Shown here in pieces: positions 6,064 to 9,263 of a DNA stretch of 9,263 nucleotides. The stretch spans positions 3,064 to 12,326 of the forward strand of contig QHBL01000110.1 in NCBI GenBank assembly GCA_003244125.1. The letters run 5' to 3'. Position numbers and translations under genes: made by a program. This DNA comes from Chthoniobacterales bacterium. Lineage in GTDB: Bacteria; Verrucomicrobiota; Verrucomicrobiae; Chthoniobacterales; UBA10450. Below the pieces are notes generated by a model. It did not search any database, was not told the origin of the DNA, and was given only the letters and a program-made list of their open reading frames with translations. Position 1 is the first letter of the stretch. Every line of letters starts with the position of its first letter.

Positions 6064-8499
6064 ATGAGAACGCTGCTCCAAGATTTTCGGTTTGCCTTGC
6101 GAATGATGTTGAAGAGCCCTGGCTTTACTGCCGTCGCTGTGCTCTCACTCGCGCTCGGCATCGGTGCCAACACCGCGGTCTTTAGCGTCATCAACGCAGT
6201 CTTGCTGAAAGCGCTGCCCTACCATCAAACGGAGCGGATCGTCCTCGCTTGGGGTGAGGCCTCCGCAAAAAACATCCATCGCGGTCAAGTATCCGCCACC
6301 GACATAGCGGACCTTCGCGTGCGTAATCATGTTTTCGAGGAAATCTGCACGTACGCGAGTTTTCGGCCGGTGCTGGTGGGCGCAGGTGAACCGGAGCGCA
6401 TTTCCGGGGCACAGGTGGGCGACGGATTCTTTCGCGTGATGGGAGGCCAGCCGTTGCTCGGCCGCGTCTTCACGGCGGAAGAACAAACAGAAGGAAAAGA
6501 TTACGTCGCAGTGCTCGGCTATGGACTGTGGCAGCAGCGTTTCGCCGGCGACCCGGGCGTGGTCGGGCGGACACTGATGCTGAGCGGACGCCCTTACACT
6601 GTTATCGGCGTCATGCCGGCGGACTTCCATTCCTTGCCGGCTGGTTTGCTCGATCATCCTGCGGAATTTTATCGCCCGGTCGCCGAGTTGCCGGAGGAGA
6701 AAGAACGCGCCAGCCGCCATCTGCGCGCCATCGGACGATTGAAGGTGGGCGTGACGCAACAGGAAGCGCAAACAGAAATCAATCTCATCGCGCGCCAGCT
6801 CGAGCAGGAACATCCGACCACGAATGCGGGCGGCGGTATCCGGCTTGTTTCGTTGCGCGACGATCTGGTCTGTCCGGTGCGACCGGCGCTGCTCATGCTT
6901 TTAGGCGCAGTCGCGCTCCTCCTTCTGATTGCTTGCGCGAATGTCGGGAATCTTTTGCTCGCGCGTTCCATTGCCCGTCACAAAGAGGTGGCGATTCGCG
7001 CGGCGCTCGGGGCTGGGCGCGGACGACTTGTCAGGCAATTTCTAACCGAGAGCCTTTTGCTCGCGCTGGCCGGCGGTGCCTTAGGTCTAATGGGCGCGCT
7101 TTGGAGCACGAGCCTGATCGAAAAATTCGGCGCCCGGATTTTTCCAATGTTGGGCGCGATCGCGCTGGACCGACGCGTGCTCGGGTTCACCTTTGTCGTT
7201 TCGATTCTTACGGGTGTGCTCTTCGGATGCGCGCCGGCCTTGCGCGCCACTCGCAGCGATTTGAGCGGAACGTTGAATGAAGGCGGTCGCAACGCCGGGG
7301 CCAGTTCCACGCGCAGTCCCTTGCGCAGTACGCTCGTCATCGTCGAAGTCGCGCTTGCGATGATTTTGCTCATCGGCTCGGGGTTATTGATAAAAAGCAT
7401 TCTCCGGCTCAGAGCGGTGGATCCTGGATTCAAATCCGAAAGGCTCGTAACCATGAATGTCTGGCTGCCGCAGGCGAAATATCCGAAGGCGGAAGACTGG
7501 CAGAGTTTTTACGATCGTCTGCTGGCACGGTTGCGCGTCCTGCCGGGCGTGGAAGCCGCCGGCCTGACAAGTGTCCTGCCCGTGAGCGAAAACTTCGATC
7601 AGCGCACGATCGAAGTCGAAGGGCAGGCGCGTCGGCCGGGCGAGCATCCCGATGTCGAGAACAACATCGTCACGCCTAACTACACGCGCACGATGGCGAT
7701 GCCGTTGCTCAGTGGACGTTTGTTGACCGAGCAAGATAGAGCCGGCACTCCTTTTGCCGTGCTGGTGAGCGACGCGCTCGCGCGCAAACTCTGGCCGGGC
7801 GACAACGCGCGCGGGAAACGTTTGCGCTTTTACAATTCCGAACCGGCCGAGCAAAGGCCGTGGCGCACGGTGGTGGGCGTGGTCGGTGATGTGAAACAAT
7901 ATGGTTTGGATACACCCGGCACCGCCGCGCTCTATGTGCCGCTCGCGCAAATGCCGGCGTCGTCCCTTACACTTGCGGTGCGGACGCGGGCGGAGCCAAA
8001 CAGCATGGTCGCAGCTATTCGTCACGAGATTCACGCGCTCGATCCCGATCAGGCCGTCTTCAACATCGCGACGATGGAAGAACTGCTTTCCGATTCGATT
8101 TCGCTGCGGCGTTTCTCGATGTTCCTTCTCGGGATTTTCGCCGGCCTCGCGCTTGTTCTGGCCGCGATTGGAATTTATGGCGTACTCGCGCAACTGGTCG
8201 CGCAACGCACGCATGAAATCGGCATTCGCATGGCCCTCGGCGCGCAGACGCGCGACGTGCTCAGACTGATCGTTGGCCATGGAATGACGCTGACGCTTGC
8301 CGGCATCATCGCAGGAATCTTCGGCGCCCTCGGCCTAACGAGACTAATTGTGAATCTGCTCTTCGGCGTCGGCCCGACCGATCCCATCACCTTCGCCGTC
8401 ATTGCCGTTTTGCTCAGCCTCGTCGCGCTCCTCGCTTGCTACGTTCCCGCCCGCCGCGCCGCCAAACTCGACCCGATGACCGCTTTGGCACGCGGATGA
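6064..8499 (+). CDS. ADOP-family / MacB-type duplicated ABC permease (second of two)
   Basis: A paralogue of the gene just upstream, starting 5 nt after its stop. It has 811 residues and the same eight-helix plan: helix at about 20-44 after '[25 protein letters not shown]', a periplasmic domain to about 270, helices at about 276-297, 325-347, 375-396 and 425-446, a second periplasmic domain containing '[15 protein letters not shown]', then helices at about 684-710, 740-760 and 773-795, ending '[11 protein letters not shown]'. Coupling motifs are '[20 protein letters not shown]' and '[20 protein letters not shown]'. The periplasmic domains differ clearly from the first copy while the membrane and coupling segments are close. 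This suggests an old duplication with changed cargo or partner contacts. Many ADOP permeases lack ATPase genes beside them ('orphan'); this pair has two. There is no evident Shine-Dalgarno, so tight coupling to the upstream stop is likely. Confidence 0.94.
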   Translation: MRTLLQDFRFALRMMLKSPGFTAVAVLSLALGIGANTAVFSVINAVLLKALPYHQTERIVLAWGEASAKNIHRGQVSATDIADLRVRNHVFEEICTYASFRPVLVGAGEPERISGAQVGDGFFRVMGGQPLLGRVFTAEEQTEGKDYVAVLGYGLWQQRFAGDPGVVGRTLMLSGRPYTVIGVMPADFHSLPAGLLDHPAEFYRPVAELPEEKERASRHLRAIGRLKVGVTQQEAQTEINLIARQLEQEHPTTNAGGGIRLVSLRDDLVCPVRPALLMLLGAVALLLLIACANVGNLLLARSIARHKEVAIRAALGAGRGRLVRQFLTESLLLALAGGALGLMGALWSTSLIEKFGARIFPMLGAIALDRRVLGFTFVVSILTGVLFGCAPALRATRSDLSGTLNEGGRNAGASSTRSPLRSTLVIVEVALAMILLIGSGLLIKSILRLRAVDPGFKSERLVTMNVWLPQAKYPKAEDWQSFYDRLLARLRVLPGVEAAGLTSVLPVSENFDQRTIEVEGQARRPGEHPDVENNIVTPNYTRTMAMPLLSGRLLTEQDRAGTPFAVLVSDALARKLWPGDNARGKRLRFYNSEPAEQRPWRTVVGVVGDVKQYGLDTPGTAALYVPLAQMPASSLTLAVRTRAEPNSMVAAIRHEIHALDPDQAVFNIATMEELLSDSISLRRFSMFLLGIFAGLALVLAAIGIYGVLAQLVAQRTHEIGIRMALGAQTRDVLRLIVGHGMTLTLAGIIAGIFGALGLTRLIVNLLFGVGPTDPITFAVIAVLLSLVALLACYVPARRAAKLDPMTALARG

Positions 8500-8503
8500 T
8501 TTT

Positions 8504-9181
8504 ATGACCAACCCACTCATCGAACTGAAGCATCTCGAGCGCGTTTACCCACTGGCGCGGGGCGAGATGTTTTACGTTTTACGCGACATCAGTCTCGATA
8601 TCGAGGAGGGCGACTTCATTTCAGTCATGGGACCGAGTGGCGCTGGCAAATCAACTCTGCTGCACATCCTCGGCATGCACGATCACGGCTGGACAGGCGA
8701 GTATGTTCTCGATGAAACCGCGGTGCATCGTTTGAAATCGAAAGAGCGCGCGACACTTCGTAACGAACAAATCGGTTTCGTTTTTCAGCAATACCACTTA
8801 CTTGACGACCTCACCGTTTACGAGAACCTCGACATGCCGCTTTCGTATCGGCGTTACAGCAAAAGCGAACGCGCCGCCCTCGTAGCCGACACGCTCGATC
8901 GCTTTCAGATCGTCGGAAAAAAAGATCTCTATCCCCGACAGCTTTCCGGCGGGCAGCAGCAATTGGTCGGTGTCGCCCGGGCCATCATCGCGAAGCCGCG
9001 GCTTCTTCTCGCCGATGAGCCGACCGGAAACCTGCATTCCAGCCAGGGCGAAGAAATCATGGAGCTCTTTCGCAAGCTTAACGACGAAGGCATGACCATC
9101 ATCCAGGTCACCCATTCGGAGAAAAACGCCGGCTACGGTAAACGCGTCATCCAACTGCGCGATGGCTGGGTGGTGAAATGA
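8504..9181 (+). CDS. ABC transporter ATPase, MacB-like divergent subtype (second of two)
   Basis: A second stand-alone ATPase of 225 residues, 4 nt after the second permease. Walker A GPSGAGKST (43-51), Q-loop Gln95 ('GFVFQQYHLL'), Walker B LLLADEP (167-173, Glu172) and switch His204 (VTHS) are present, so it should bind and hydrolyse ATP. Three positions differ from the first ATPase: the signature ends LSGGQQQL (147-154) rather than ...QQQR, the D-loop is NLHS (176-179) with His178 in place of Asp, and the switch His is followed by Ser rather than Asp. I recall the same 'GNLHS...VTHSE' pattern in other ATPases beside efflux genes of Acidobacteria-like genomes, so this is probably a real subfamily and not decay. 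It may pair with the second permease or form a mixed dimer with the first ATPase. Upstream there is only a weak GGATGA. Confidence 0.93.
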   Translation: MTNPLIELKHLERVYPLARGEMFYVLRDISLDIEEGDFISVMGPSGAGKSTLLHILGMHDHGWTGEYVLDETAVHRLKSKERATLRNEQIGFVFQQYHLLDDLTVYENLDMPLSYRRYSKSERAALVADTLDRFQIVGKKDLYPRQLSGGQQQLVGVARAIIAKPRLLLADEPTGNLHSSQGEEIMELFRKLNDEGMTIIQVTHSEKNAGYGKRVIQLRDGWVVK

Positions 9182-9189
9182 CGACTTCT

Positions 9190-9263
9190 GTTATCCCGAG
9201 CGAAGTCGAGGGATCCCGCCATGGGACCTTTAAGGTAGCGCCGCGGGATCCTTCGACTCCGCT
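9190..9263 (+). repeat. Dispersed palindromic repeat, copy 2 (cut by window edge)
   Basis: The same family and orientation as 3360-3473, starting 8 nt after the stop of the second ATPase. Arms AGCGAAGTCGAGGGATCCCGC minus ends (9199-9219) and its partner (9243-9263) are complementary at 19 of 21 positions, around a 23-base centre. The copy runs off the window. In RNA it would fold into a strong hairpin right after the last gene and could act as a 3' boundary, though no T-run is visible within the window. Confidence 0.85.

Noticed and set aside
7384..8280. 298-codon open frame on the minus strand
   Set aside because: It is fully antisense to the second permease, whose protein motifs and codon bias are clear. 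Its translation is charged, low in structure and unlike any family.
8486..8500. TGGCACG near the end of the second permease as a further sigma-54 promoter
   Set aside because: The -24-like half is present, but the GC of the -12 element is missing at the required spacing (TGAT is found), and the site lies inside a coding region.

Overview
The window is most likely a chromosomal piece from a soil-type Gram-negative bacterium of the Verrucomicrobiota (Chthoniobacterales-like) or Acidobacteriota. This assignment is an inference. It rests on the ADOP-type duplicated permeases, the split MacB-like efflux operon, a 23S-IVS-type four-helix-bundle gene, dispersed palindromic repeats of kinds I associate with those genomes, and starts that mostly lack a clear Shine-Dalgarno sequence. 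There is no rRNA or other marker gene to settle it.

Layout. Positions 1-244 (minus strand) hold the 5' end of a small membrane-protein gene. A divergent intergenic region (245-585) follows. It contains a consensus-quality sigma-54 (-24/-12) promoter at 494-510 and, about 100 bp upstream of it, a perfect 6+6 palindrome (380-395) placed where an enhancer-binding protein would sit. From there everything reads on the plus strand as one apparent operon: a 97-residue small membrane protein (586-879), a periplasmic adaptor / membrane-fusion protein (888-2222), a four-helix-bundle protein of the 23S rRNA intervening-sequence family (2251-2652), an ABC ATPase (2649-3353), a 245-bp spacer made mostly of palindromic repeats, two tandem ADOP/MacB-type permeases (3599-6058 and 6064-8499), and a second, divergent ABC ATPase (8504-9181). 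The window ends inside another copy of the dispersed repeat.

How it works together. The adaptor, ATPases and FtsX/MacB-type permeases make a MacAB-like tripartite efflux or export system in which the ATPase is a separate protein. Each ADOP permease carries two FtsX-like membrane units, so each could form a complete channel with an ATPase dimer. The cluster may therefore encode two transporters that share one adaptor, or one mixed complex. No outer-membrane TolC-like gene and no sigma-54 activator gene lie in the window; both would be expected just outside it if the model is right. The substrate cannot be read from the sequence.

Most unusual points: (1) the sigma-54 promoter driving an efflux operon; (2) the four-helix-bundle gene sits between inverted repeats that fit an IVS-like insertion in the operon, and its stop codon overlaps the ATPase start; (3) the second ATPase has His in place of the D-loop Asp and Leu in place of the last Arg of its signature motif; (4) same-orientation copies of a palindromic repeat bracket the permease-permease-ATPase block.
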